A DNA stretch of 64,000 nt from Phanerochaete sordida (lineage: Eukaryota > Basidiomycota > Agaricomycetes > Polyporales > Phanerochaetaceae), in contig BPQB01000002.1 of NCBI GenBank assembly GCA_019973155.2, positions 372,001-436,000 on the forward strand. Reading direction: 5' to 3'. Shown here piece after piece: positions 10,162 through 21,840 of the stretch. The notes under the pieces were generated by a model that saw only the letters and a list, made by a program, of their open reading frames with translations, was not told the DNA's origin and did not search any database. Each line of letters starts with the position of its first letter. Positions within the stretch are counted from its first letter, which is position 1. Made by a program: the position numbers and the translations under genes.

Positions 10162-11891
10162 GATAGTACGTTCTCGAGACTCGGTGGAGGACTGGGACTG
10201 TGCATCTCAGTCGCATCGAGTGCAAGTTATAAGCCCTCGGAGAGTGGTGCCTTCCAGGCTGAGATGGCTGCTATATCAAATACGTCTGGGGCAAATAGAA
10301 GGCGAAGGCAGCTGCGTCCAGCAAACGCCGGCATCATATTGGAACGTTGTCAAAGCCCTCCTCGTGTATGGCCGATAGTCCTCAAGGATTACGTTCAAGT
10401 GCCAAATTGTCGTCACAGGGGCTTGTCTGCTGACTGTTCAGGTGAAGGGTACCCACAGTCAGGCAAGATACGCACTGCGTTCGACACGATAGAGGACATA
10501 ATCTCGCTTCGCTCCTTGGAGTGTCCCTGATTTCAGGGGAGACAGTTCAAGTGACTGCGAAGTCTGGGCAGGCCGAGTGACCGCACTGCCATCTCTGTAG
10601 CTTGGAGTCAAGAAAGCTCGATGTGCGGTGGTCATGGTGCTGTACGAGGGGGGCAGAGGAGAAAGTCTGCGGAGTCCGGGGGGCGCATGCTGGTCATGCC
10701 CCCGAAGACCTCGCCGCGGCTCCAGCGCCCTGCCCTGAAGAGCGCTCAGTGGCACACATTCTCGACCTCACCTCGCCTTGCGAAGATGCACTGCGAAGAT
10801 CTGCATCAGACGGCGGCGGGCCATATGAGTGCGCACGGTACGAAATAACCTGTACGGGTGCTCTAGGATCTCACGCTGCTAGGTTCAGGGTGAAATCACC
10901 TGATGGTCTTCGGCAGTGCCGTCAAGACCCTAGACTAGCAACATACGCAGCGTCTTGAGGGCCAGGGTAGATGCTCATGTTCGCAAGGACTCAAAACTAC
11001 TATACTAACTACGAAAGTATCCACCCCCTGCGGCGAGTCAACCTGCGTATTGATCATGAAAGTCCACTGTACCTGCAACTGCGGGCTGTTGGTAAATACT
11101 TGCCTCGCGCGGAGCTTCAGGCTTGCGTACTATCAGCTTTTACCATTTCTAAGTGATTGAATTTTGCCATGTTGCACAGCCCGGCCGATGGTTCGTGAGG
11201 ATATTCCAACCCGGACAAGTTAGCGCGCAGACGTTCGTATGGTGGCAGAGTTTGCTCGCGAAGATGGCAGCGTCACGCCTTCTTTACAAGAGCTGGTCTG
11301 CTTATGGGTAAGTCACATTGGTGTCACTCTAGCGAGCTTCCCGCACTACTGAGGCATTTGTTCCGTTCAGCACTCGTGGTTCATCAAATTGAATCTCAGT
11401 AGGGCTGTGGTTACTATGCCATACATCCAAAATATCTGCGTGTCCTCAGCAAGTTGCACGCCACTAAGCTTATCCAAGCCAGGTCTTCTGACCTAAATGT
11501 TTGAAACGAGTACGAATCCTTCTGCGCTGTCGTCTTCATCGAAGTTGGGAGATATATACAATATCCGCACGCTGACAGCTTCACACCCTTCTGTCGACAG
11601 GGCTGTTCTAGTAGGAATGCCATGCTCATGTAGAAGCGAGCTATCTTTCACGGGTCAGTGAACTCATCGTTTCTCGTCCCACGTCACAGCAATTCATCAG
11701 TTCTTTGTCAAACCAGCCGCATGAAACGCATCTTCTCCCTGCAGATGGTACTAGGAAATCAAAGCTTGCATAAACTGGATATCTACCAATGGTGGCGGTA
11801 CTGCCTGGTAGATACCTGTATAAAACCTCTTCACTGTGAGTGGATCAGGAGCGCATTCTACGACATATCCTCACCTAGCTCTCCTAGAGAT
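10162..11891. other. Long intergenic stretch, no gene seen
   Basis: Short frames on both strands (for example 10459-10755 minus and 10602-10958 plus) lack family resemblance and coherent splicing. The part next to 11892 is the promoter of the first DUF paralog. Confidence 0.45.
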
Positions 11892-14266
11892 ATGCGCATC
11901 TCACATTCCATAGTTTTTGCTGCTCTTGCTACTGTGACGCTCGCTGTTTCGCCAAGGCTCGTGCCAGCCAAACGCGGTGCTACCAGCTTGGGCAAACGAT
12001 CGCTGTGGCGGCGCGACATCATACCGAAGGAAGAAGTCATTCTCAGCTATGCGATTTGTGAGTATGAACTCGGCACCATCTTCTATCTCGCTGATGCGTC
12101 TTCAGCACCGTACCACCCTCCATCTGCAGCTGTCACCCTGGCTGCTCACGATGAGAGGCCCATTATTCTAGTCGAGGACCTGGACTACCTCCTTCACAGT
12201 GTATCCTGCTATGGCTCACGCTCCAACGCGCTTGGACACACGATCACTCTCGAATTCCTTGACGAAGATGCCTTTCAGCTCGCGGCTGCCGAGTGGTTAG
12301 CTCTTCAAACTTTCGCCGTGGTCACTGCACATGCCGGCTGCAACGCAGCCGACGAGCACGGTGCCTGGCGGTGCGCTTTCACCGCTTATCCGAGAATTTG
12401 TGGCTAGGCTGATGTCGATTTCACAGGGTGACCGCCGCTTTAGCAGACATACCAAGGTTGAATTTGATCTTGATGGTCGAACCGGTGGAACTGCGCGACA
12501 TCATCAGGTCCTTCGGTGTGGCATACAGCCATACTGGTATACAGACATGGGCTCCGAACAACACGCCTCATCTCTCACGGCGCGATGAGCACGGCTTCGA
12601 CAACACTACTACGTTCGGGTACAATTCTACTCTCCCTCCCCGGCTTGCACTCTTCCCGCCGAATTCAACCCTCAATTCTAGCGTTTCAGAAGACACCCTA
12701 CAGTACGTCACAATCCTTGAGCACGGTCGCGGCATATTGACAGGTTTCCAGAAATCTCACGAGCGCAGGACTCGCGATCACCTGCGTCGATTGCACATTT
12801 ACCACGGATATCACGCTTGGCTTCGACTTGCAGGTCGACGTCGGCGACCTAGCATGCATAACCTCGAGCGAGAAGTGCTTCACGCTGAATGTCGCCTCTA
12901 TGAATGTGACCATCGATCAATTCGAGCAGTATGCTGCGCTCGAGGTTTTCATCGCAGATGAGGTGAACGCAGGCGCGGATTACAAGTATGTGGCATTCCC
13001 GGCTTGGTTAAAGTGGTTCTTACACCATAACTTCAGAATCCTTGAATTCGCCGTCTCCGATACCTTGGTTGTAGGTCCACTTTCGCCTTTTCTCTCCGCT
13101 ACGGCAGCGGCTCAAGTATTGTTGTGTAGATTCCTTCGTTGGTTGAGATAGGGCCCGTGCTGGGTCTTGAGATCGCTTTCGAGCTTGACCTCGCAGGGAG
13201 CATCAATTTTACCGTTGGTGCGGGAGCTCATGTAAGTTGCTGGTTCTGTCTTGACAAATCTCCGATATCTAATACTTTCTCCATAGATCCCGAGCGGTGC
13301 ATACGCCTCTGTTAGTCTACTCAATGTTACCGACGGAGGATGGGATCCCACCTTCACTGCAACCGGATGGTAAGCTTCTAAAGCCAGCTTGCTGAGACCA
13401 TCAGACTGACTAACCTGTTTACAGGGACGGCTCTGGTGTTGACCAGGTTCCCTTCCGTTTGAATGCCGGAGAGCTCAACATTACCACCAGTGCGGCGCTT
13501 GCACCGTACGTCGGTCTTGCTTTCACTGTCTGTGAGTATACCGAAAATACCCTGGTTCCGTGGGGCGCACCTGACCCGCCTTATAGTGGATGCCGGCGCC
13601 GAGCTTAGGCTGGTGCAGAATATGCCCAAGTTTGAGGCGGATGCCGGTGTGCTGGCAGACGTCAACCGCGACTGCATGCCCATCGGCGCAGACGACTACG
13701 AATCGTTCGGCACTGCCTTCTCCTTTGGCGGGGGCCTGAAGCTCAGCACAGAGGCCGAGCTCATCCTCGAAGAGGGCAAGATCTTCGGGGACGGCATTCC
13801 AGACGACTGGGACATTTCGCTGTGGGACCGTGACCTCCCGTTCTCGCCTCTGCTCAGCATCAACGACACGTCATGCTTCGTCCTCGTCGAGGACACCCCC
13901 AACACTGCGGACTTCGCTCGCGTGGCACTCGCCGGTGTGCCCGCAGTTACAGGCACTCTCCTTACCGCGCTGTACGCCGTCCCGACGTGGGATTTCAACA
14001 AGATCGAGTCGTACTACTCCGCGAACGGGGCGCTCCCGACAAACGTGAACTATACCCAGATGGTCCAGGCAACCACAGTACCCACCAATCTTCAGGCTGC
14101 CGTGATCAAGGCCGTCGCCCCCAGCGCCGCCCCCAATGCCAGCAGCTCCGGTGGCTCCAGCTCCGGCGGCTCTGGCAGTTCTAGCAGCGCCGCAGTTGGG
14201 AAGGATACGGCCAGTGTTGCAGCTCTCTGCATGTCTCTATTTATCGGTATCATTTCTGTTCTGTAA
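11892..14266 (+). CDS. Secreted, probably GPI-anchored DUF7029/DUF7223-like protein, paralog A
   Basis: Nine exons: 11892-12057, 12106-12370, 12427-12702, 12752-12985, 13037-13070, 13130-13231, 13287-13369, 13425-13531, 13587-14266 (648 aa). There is a signal peptide at residues 1-20 (MRISHSIVFAALATVTLAVS). The first domain has ILVEDLDYLLHSVSC, TAHAGCNAADEHGAWR and MVEPVELRDIIRSFGV. The middle domain has ITCVDCTFTTDITLGF and PTFTATGWDG. Near residue 556 is the strongly conserved WDFNKIESYYSANG, then PTNVNYTQMVQATTVP, a Ser/Gly linker and a C-terminal hydrophobic tail fitting GPI attachment. The DUF names are from memory of fungal annotation and should be confirmed. The function is unknown; it is probably a cell-wall or surface protein. 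It is first of three tandem copies. Confidence 0.83.
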
Positions 14267-15485
14267 AGGCTGAGATTTAGGTTCGTACGCGTGCAGTGTA
14301 CCCAAGTTATCGTGCAGGAAGATTCAGAGTATCGAGGACATATAAAAAGAAATACTTACTAGATATGCAGACATTGGTGTATATATTGTAGGCAGCTTAT
14401 GTTGGAGGTGTTAAATACTAGCCTTGTTACGTGCTGATCTCGCTCCATCCTTGGGTATCGAAACATAGGACAGTCCTTCAAGCTTCCAAGTTCACGCAGT
14501 ACCGCGACGGCATTCCAGATAAGATAACGTGATACGATAAGATACTGTGCGATAAGATACGATGAGATGCGGCGTCTGGCGGTCAGATAACGCCGCTCTC
14601 CTCCTGCCTCGACATGTCGCTTGCGCTACAGTACGCATCTCCAGCAGTTCTTGGAGCGCATTTTCAACGATGGGCACCCTTGATAAAAAGTCAGCCGAAA
14701 GACCTGTGTAAAAGAGATCATCGAGGACTCTCGGGGACTCATCAATATCCTTGGGGCCTGTGAGCAAAACGATCGTGAGGCTTCTAGCTAGGGTGCGCTT
14801 CTAATCGGTCTGACACATATAGCCAGGCGAACACTTCGCGCGCGACCACCAAATTATGGCCTATCCGCTCAGCTCTCACTGCCCCAACCTCTCCAGTGCC
14901 ATGGTAGCATCACGATGGCAACGCTGTCACACCTGGCTAGGCATCCTTGTGCAAGCAGTAGGGGCCTGGTAGGGGCTCCCCTCCAGCTGTAGCGATGTAC
15001 CTGGTGAGCACACCCGTGATCCAGCTCCGCTGTCAGCCTGTTTCGCTCAATAGCCTGAGATAGACCACGCCGACGTCTTATATCCTTCCGCTTCAAGTTC
15101 ACACCGTCTCCGGTCTCCGTCGATGGCGGCACTTCAGAGTCTGACATGTATATTCACGGCTCAGGGTCGTTCGCTGGACGAGGCTGTACGACCCTTGTAA
15201 TACGCGTGATGGCGCAGCAAGCCGAGTGCAACAGGCGGGCGATCCTGGCGCAGTTCTTCCCGCGACGAGCTGATTGCATCAGGGCACTGCCGTGCGATGC
15301 ATATGAAGCACGTCCACTGTGTGCGGGCGACGGGAAGGAATCAAACCCAATGTGTGCACCGGCAGTTGGGCTGTAGCGGGGCGGCAGCCGCTTGGCGTAT
15401 GGCCATACTTATAACAGACGACTGTGGGTATGTCAAGGGCCTTCTCTAACTTACATTCATCTTCTCACCTGTTTCTCTCGCAGAG
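14267..15485. other. Intergenic between paralogs A and B
   Basis: Holds a cluster of GATA-type motifs (separate entry) and the promoter of paralog B. A 92-aa minus frame at 14869-15147 starts with ATG but shows no family or splice evidence. Confidence 0.4.
14517..14565 (+). promoter_or_regulatory. Cluster of GATAAGATA motifs
   Basis: Within about 50 bp the plus strand reads AGATAAGATAAC, CGATAAGATACT, CGATAAGATACG and a further GATGAGATG. These are imperfect direct repeats of a 15-18 bp unit containing WGATAR, the site of fungal GATA factors (nitrogen, iron or light regulation). It lies about 0.9 kb upstream of paralog B and 0.25 kb downstream of A. A regulatory role is an inference; it may be a simple-sequence expansion. 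Confidence 0.3.
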
Positions 15486-18169
15486 ATGCGGGCAGGCATT
15501 TTCGTCGCTGTGGCCAGTTTTGCGTCAGTCGCGCTTGCGACCGTAACATCCAAGCTCGTCCCAAGCAAACGCGAGATCGCCTTCGAGCAGCGCTCGCTGT
15601 GGAGCGATGCCATCGTGCCACAAAGTGTAGCTGTCTTGAACTACGCTACCGGTAAGCACAAGCTTGACGTCGTCCCGTGCCTCGCTGACGCACTCTCTCA
15701 GCCTCGCATCATCCCCCCTCTGCAGCCATCGCTCTGTATGCGCACGACGAGAGCCCCATTCTGCTCGTCGAAGATTTCGATCGCGTCCTTCAAAGCGTGT
15801 CCTGCAGCAGCGCAATCTACACCGAGCTCGGGGACGTTATCCTCGTCGAGTTCCTGGACGATCAAGCCTTTCAAATCGCGGAGACAGAGTGGACGGCACT
15901 TCAGTCCTTTTTCGTGGTCACTTCCCACGCAGGCTGCAACCTGGAGGACGAGCACGGTGCCTGGCGGTACGTAAGCCTTGTTCTCTGCGTGGCGCTCACG
16001 CGCTGACAGCACAACAGAGTGATTACTGCCATCCCAGATGGCAGAAGCTTGAGCTTGACCCTGGTCGTCGAGCCCGTCCGGATGCGCGACATCGTCAAGT
16101 CGTTCAGCGTGAAGTACAGCCACGGCGGCGCGCAGACGTGGGCGCCGCGCGACGCACTCGATCTTACTCGGCGGGACGAGCACGGATTCGACGACACCTT
16201 CAACTTCGGATTCAACCCTTCTATCGACCCGCGCCTGGCCCTCTTCCCGCCGAACATCAGCCTACACAGCTGGACGTCTGCCTGCTGGCGGCCAACCGTC
16301 GGGCGATACCCAGACGAGCGTGTGGCTGGAACCCAGCTGGAGGGCCATCCAGAAACCAGCCGTAACGCCCGCCAGCCAGATACCAGCTGGAGGCGACTTA
16401 GTCACAGGCGCAACAACCAGCCCGACCATCATTGCGGCCCCTCAAGCGCCCGCCCTCCAGCTGGTTTCCAGCAGGTCGTCTTGGTGGATTCTGCAGCATC
16501 GGCCCTCTGCATTCCACCTGGCTGCTCCCTCCGGCTGATACCCAAGTAGTGCCCCTGCTGGAAGCCGGCCGTCGGCTCCGCCAGCCAGTTTCCAGCCGCC
16601 GTTTGTCTGGTGGTGTAGACGCCAGCGTTGCCGAGGCGGTTATCAGGTGCGCTGCAGCCCTGCGCCTTGACGACGGCTGGCTGACCGCGCTGCAGCCAGC
16701 TCACAGATGCGCAGGTCGCGCTGACGTGCGTCGACTGCGCGTTCACGACGAACGTCACGATTGGGCTCGATTTCCAGGTCGACATCGCCAACTCGTCGTG
16801 CCTCACCTCCGACGCCGCGTGCTTCACGTTTGGAAATGCCGCGATGAACATGACTATCGAGCAGTTCGAGCAGAACGCTGCGCTCGAGATGTTCATCGCG
16901 AAGGAGCTTCAGGCCGGCGCAAATTACAAGTACGTGTGTCTCTTGATCGTCATGAGGGCCGATTCTCATATCGTCTCTAGGATTATTGAGGTTCCAGTAG
17001 CTCCTGCCTTGATTGTATGTCGTGCCATCTCTAAATCTCGATCTCAGCCTTATTGATTTGTTTGTCGCTCTAGGTCCCTTCCTTGATTGACCTTGGCCCT
17101 GCCGTCGGTCTCGAAATTGCATTCGAGCTCGATCTTGCCAGCAGTATCAACTTCACTTTCGGAGCTACCGCCCACGTATGTCTGCGACAAACGTTTTGAT
17201 ATCTTTGCTCGCTCATTTACGTACGTGCAGGTACCGAGCGGAGCCTTCGCTTCTGTCAGTCTGGTGAACGCTACGGGTGACTGGGATCCCACTTTCACGG
17301 CAACTGGATGGTAAAGTGCTAGTCAGCCGGATTTCGAGCGTATGGCTGATTGTGTAACAGGGATGGTTCGAGTGTCGACCAGGTTCCCTTCCGCGTGAAC
17401 GGTGGAGAGTTCAACATCTCCACCAGCATGGCCCTCGCAGCTTTCGCCGAAATATCCTTTACAATCCGTGAGCATCATATTTCTCGTTCGCTTGCGGACC
17501 AGCGGTCTCATCTCCCCCTCAGTCGACGTGGGCGCCGCGCTCCGTCTGGTGCAGAACATGCCCAAAGTCGGCATGGATGCTGCACTACAGACGGGCGTCA
17601 ACCGCGAGTGCAAGCCCATCGGTGCAGACGACTTCGAGTCGTTCGGCACCGCGTTCGTCGTCGGCTCAGGCCTGACGCTGAGCACCGAGGCGGAGCTCGT
17701 CCTCGAGAAGGGCGAGTTCGTCGGGCATAGCATCCCAGACAACTGGGATCTCACGCTCTGGGCCAAGGACGTCCCGTTCACGCCTGCGCTCGGCATCAAC
17801 ACCACAGCGTGCTTCGTCCTCGCCGACGACGGCGCATCCGTCAATCTCACCGTGACCTCCGGCAAGGCGGACCTGGACGTGGCGCTTGCCGGCGTGCCGG
17901 CACCCACGGGCACCCTGTTCCCTGCGCAGTCTGCCGTGCCGACGTGGGACTTCAACAAGATCGAGTCATACTACTCCGCAAATGGGCAGCTTCCGACGAA
18001 CGTCAATTATGCCCAGATGGTTCAGGCGACCACGGTGCCAGCGGATCTGCAAGCTGCTGTGACCAAGGCTGCCAAGACTAACAGTGCTGCAGTCCGGCCG
18101 AGTCCATATGGGGCAGTATGGCTTGCGCTGCGCGTTCTCCCCGTCGCTGCTCTCTTTGCTGGTTTATAG
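15486..18169 (+). CDS. DUF7029/DUF7223-like secreted protein, paralog B (carries a 353-nt insertion)
   Basis: Exons 15486-15651, 15702-15966, 16018-16646, 16696-16929, 16981-17014, 17074-17175, 17231-17310, 17361-17467 and 17523-18169 match paralogs A and C one for one. Exon lengths are equal except exon 3 (629 nt against 276) and small differences in exons 7 and 9. The extra 353 nt sit at 16268-16620 and shift the frame. One in-frame rescue is an intron 16320-16618 (donor GTGTGG, acceptor GGTGTAG). Otherwise this is a broken gene. The rest is intact: signal peptide, ILLVEDFDRVLQSVSC, TSHAGCNLEDEHGAWR, WDFNKIESYYSANG and a hydrophobic C-terminus. The Ser/Gly linker of A and C is missing, so the tail follows almost directly. 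Confidence 0.75.
16268..16620. mobile_element. 353-nt GC-rich insertion in exon 3 of paralog B
   Basis: Bounds were set by exon-length identity with A and C and by the conserved junction: CTACAC just left and GCCAGC just right. Near the edges the sequence reads CTACAC on the left and GTGTAG on the right, a 6-bp inverted match. Inside are repeated CCAGCTGGAGG blocks (near 16333 and 16383, inverted near 16453) and two CCGCCAGCCAG blocks (near 16370 and 16577), giving strong fold-back potential. It has no coding capacity of its own. It could be a small non-autonomous element or a newly gained intron-like element. Confidence 0.6.
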
Positions 18170-19464
18170 AGGCGTGATTTGTGCTCTACAATACCCTCGT
18201 AGAATTCCTGGACGAGCCCACACGCTTTGAGGGGTGTACCACTAGCTTTTTCTGGGGGATCGTGTTGGGTGGAGTGTCTTTCGACTGTGCTATTCCGATG
18301 TGGCGTAACTTATCATCGTCTGTGGGCGACCAAACCTCTCGATGTAGTGTACAAATATTCTGTGTGCTGTACTCTGTTAATTTATTGATCTGAGAGGGCT
18401 AGATCTGCAGAAAGCCTTATGCCGCACGCTGTGAGGTGTTCAGGTTGGCAACAGATAGCACCATAGGCCGAGAGTTTCGAACAAACTCCTCCTTCGCCGC
18501 GGCGATAGGTTCGGCATTCCCCGGCCGAGATGCCGCCAAGCGCGCCTGGCTAGGCAGCAACGTTGCAAAGCACCTCGTCCCTTCCTCGAGGCCTTGATCA
18601 AGCCATTCAGCGCAGCCGCGGTAAGTGTCAAGCCACTCTCAGGCTGTGACTTCTGAGTCTGAGCCTATAGGTCTCATGCACGTACCAGGAGTGTAAGATG
18701 CATCTCGGGCCCTCGCACGCGCCGCGGTGAGGGTAATTGTCTCCGACCCGCTCTGCAGTGTTCCTGATGCATCGGCCTTCCACGCGTTGTCACAGCACTA
18801 TAGGCTTCACGAGAAGCGTATTGGGGAATGCATGCTATTAGGTATAGCCTTCAGTTGCTGGACCCTTTCTGGAATCACCGTGACCTCCTCTGATTCGCGG
18901 ACAGCGTAGAGCATAACATTCATCAGATGGTGAGTTCCCGTTATCTGGGCGTCGCGGTGATTCTTTTCCATTTCGAAAGACATAACATGGTGGTGATCTC
19001 CCACGAACATCCACATACTTGCTTCTCGCAGTGTCAGGCGGTGAGCACCTGGACTCGCACTGCCTACAGACTGCCTCACTCCTGCATATATAATCTACCG
19101 GTATCTTCGCTCGTCGCAGTGCTACGAATTTAGCGAGACATAGTAACAACTTTGGCTCATTTTCATATTTTCCCTTGCAGCTGCGACATTGATATAATTT
19201 GCACGCTGTCAGCCAAGCACACCAGAAAATCGCCGCTGATACAGTCTTCCCCGCAAGATGGCAATTACGTCTGCATCCGTGCACTGCCGCGCAATGCGAG
19301 CGAAGCATGGTACCTGTCAGTGGATGACATGAATGGACCAAAGTCAGTTCGCGCGGAAGGCACCGAGGTACTCGTTTCTTGACATACCCTGATATATAAC
19401 GGAGGCTTACAGAACTCGGAGGGTTATCCTCCGAGTCCCCATCACCCTCCTACTGGCCGTAGAA
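18170..19464. other. Intergenic between paralogs B and C
   Basis: No gene with splice support. Minus-strand frames at 18807-19341 overlap each other in different frames and show no recognisable domain. The end is the promoter of paralog C. Confidence 0.4.
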
Positions 19465-21840
19465 ATGCGTGTTGGATACTTTACCATCATAGCTAGCCTG
19501 GCGGCCTATGCGACCGCGACTTTCTCCTCCACCCTTGTCGCCAGGAAGCCTGTGGCGGCCCTCGGGCGCCGCTCCGCATCGAGGTGGGACATTGCTCCCA
19601 AGAGCATGGTCGTCCTCGAGTATGCAGTTGGTCAGTACGATGTCAGAATCATCGCCAGCTTTTCTAACGCTGCCTCCAGCATCACAGCTGCCCCCGTCCG
19701 CAGCCGTCACCATACACGCATATGATGAACAGCCGATCCTTCTTGTCGAGGACTTCGACCACCTCCTCAGCGGCGTGTCGTGCAGCGCATCGGTCTTCAA
19801 CGCTCTCTGGAATGTCATCGCCTTCGATTTCCCCGACGAGTCGGCCTTCGCCCTTGCGGCCCAAGAATGGACTGCACTCCACGGCTCCTTCGTGGTGACA
19901 GCTCACGCCAGCTGCAACGCGAACGGCGAGCGCGGTGCCTGGCGGTACGCTCTCGCTCCCTACTTGCGAGCACGGTCAGCTGCTCACAGTCCCACAGGGT
20001 GGTCAGGACGGTCCCGGACTTCTCGAAGCTGAGGGTGACCCTGATCGTCGAGCCGGTGCAGATGCGCGAGATAGCCAAGTCCTTCGGCGTGTCATACAAT
20101 CACGGCGGGGTCCAGGCATCTGCACCGCGCGGCCCCGCCAGTCTCTGGCGGCGCGCGAACGAGTCGGGCTTCGAGCAGTCGCTCACGTTCGACTTCGACC
20201 CATCGGTCGGCTCTAACTTCCCCCTCTTCCCACCGAACACTACCCTGAACAACGCTGCCGCCAACGACGTCAGGTGCGCTGTAGCTTGCTTGATGTGATG
20301 CGCGTTGACTGACGCCGCATCTAGTTCGCTCACCGATGCGCAGCTCTCTCTGACCTGCGCCGACTGCATGTTCTCGTCGAACGTCACGATAGGTCTGGAC
20401 TTTGAGATCGACGTCCTTGACCCGTCGTGCATGAATGCAACTCAACCCTGCTTCACGTTCAACAACGCGGCCATGAACTTGACTCTGGACCAGTTCCAGC
20501 AAGAGATCGAACTCGAACTGTTTATCGAGAAGGGAATCCAGGCCAGTAAAAGCTACAAGTATGCCCGGTTCCTCTCCCAAGGGCGATTTCTTGTGTTGAT
20601 GTATGGCCCTTAGGATATTGCAGGTCCCCGTTGGTCCTGCTCTGATTGTGCGTATCTAGGAACACTCAACAAAATAATCTGTGTCGACTCACTTACTATA
20701 GGTCCCATCTTTGATCAACCTTGGGCCTTCCGTTGGAATCAAGATCATCTTCGACTTCGACTTCACCGCCAGCATCAACTTTACTTACGGCGCAGTAGCA
20801 CACGTAAGCCTCTCGTCGTCGTCCTTGGGTCTGCTTCTGACGCGCCAGGGGCAGATCGCAAACGGCGCTGTTGCTTCCATCAACTTGGTCGATTCTTCCG
20901 GGAACTTCAATCCCACTTTCTCAGCGACGGGATGGTAAGCTGTTGTCCCAAGGGGAGATGACGACCTAACTGATTGTGCTGCAGGGATAACGCAGGCGTT
21001 GACCAGATTCCCTTCCGTGTCAACGCAGGAGAGCTCAACATCTCCGCCAGCATAGCCCTCTCGCCATACGCCGAAGTCTCCTTCGAGATCCGTAGGTGCT
21101 AATGTCCGGCTGCTTCTGCACGATGTCTGACTTGCCATGCAGTCGACGTCGGCGGCGCACTGCGCCTGGTGACGAACCTGCCGCAGGTCGGCGTCAACGC
21201 CTCGCTGGAGGCCGGCGTGAACCGCGCCTGCAACCCCGTCGGCGCAGACGACTTCGAGTCCTTCGGCACCGCGTTCGTCGTCGCCTCGGGCATGTCGCTC
21301 AGCGCGACGGCCGAGTACGAGACCGACATGGGCGTCATCGGCCACGGCTTCCCGCCGAGCGCGAACTACACGCTCTTCGACAAGGAGATCCCATTCACGC
21401 CCGCGCTCGGGCTCAACAAGACGTCGTGCTTCGTGCTCGCCGACGACGGCTCCGCCAACGCTACCTCGGCGGCGTCGTCCGCGTCGGCGACGGTCACGGG
21501 CGTGCCGAAGAGCACCGGGACGCTGCTCGCAGCGCAGTCCGCCGTGCCGACGTGGGACTTCACCAAGATCGCGTCGTACTCGTCCGCGAACGGGCAGCTC
21601 CCGACGAACGTCAACTACACGCAGATGGTCCAAGCAACTTCGGTTCCTCCCAACCTGCAGGCCGCTGTCACCAAGGCTGTGAGCTCTGGGAACTCGAGTT
21701 CTGGAGGCTCGAGCTCAGGTGGGAATTCTACTGGTGGTAGTGGCGGAGGAGGTTCCAGCAGCGCAGCAGTAAAAGCTGCTGTACTCGGGCACGTGTCGTT
21801 CGGGTTGGTTGTGATCGCTGCGCTCGTGGCCCTTCTGTAG
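19465..21840 (+). CDS. Secreted, probably GPI-anchored DUF7029/DUF7223-like protein, paralog C
   Basis: Nine exons: 19465-19630, 19680-19944, 19998-20273, 20325-20558, 20614-20647, 20702-20803, 20855-20934, 20985-21091, 21143-21840 (653 aa). Signal peptide MRVGYFTIIASLAAYATATF. Family blocks as in A and B: ILLVEDFDHLLSGVSC, TAHASCNANGERGAWR, IVEPVQMREIAKSFGV, LTCADCMFSSNVTIGL, NPTFSATGWDN, WDFTKIASYSSANG and PTNVNYTQMVQATSVP. A Ser/Gly-rich linker (about residues 595-625) and a final hydrophobic segment fit a GPI signal. The conserved WDFNKIE of A and B is WDFTKIA here. Cys pairs (TCADC and others) suggest disulfides, as expected outside the cell. Confidence 0.83.

Noticed and set aside
14869..15147. 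92-aa minus-strand frame starting with ATG
   Set aside because: No domain, no splice signals and composition not better than chance.
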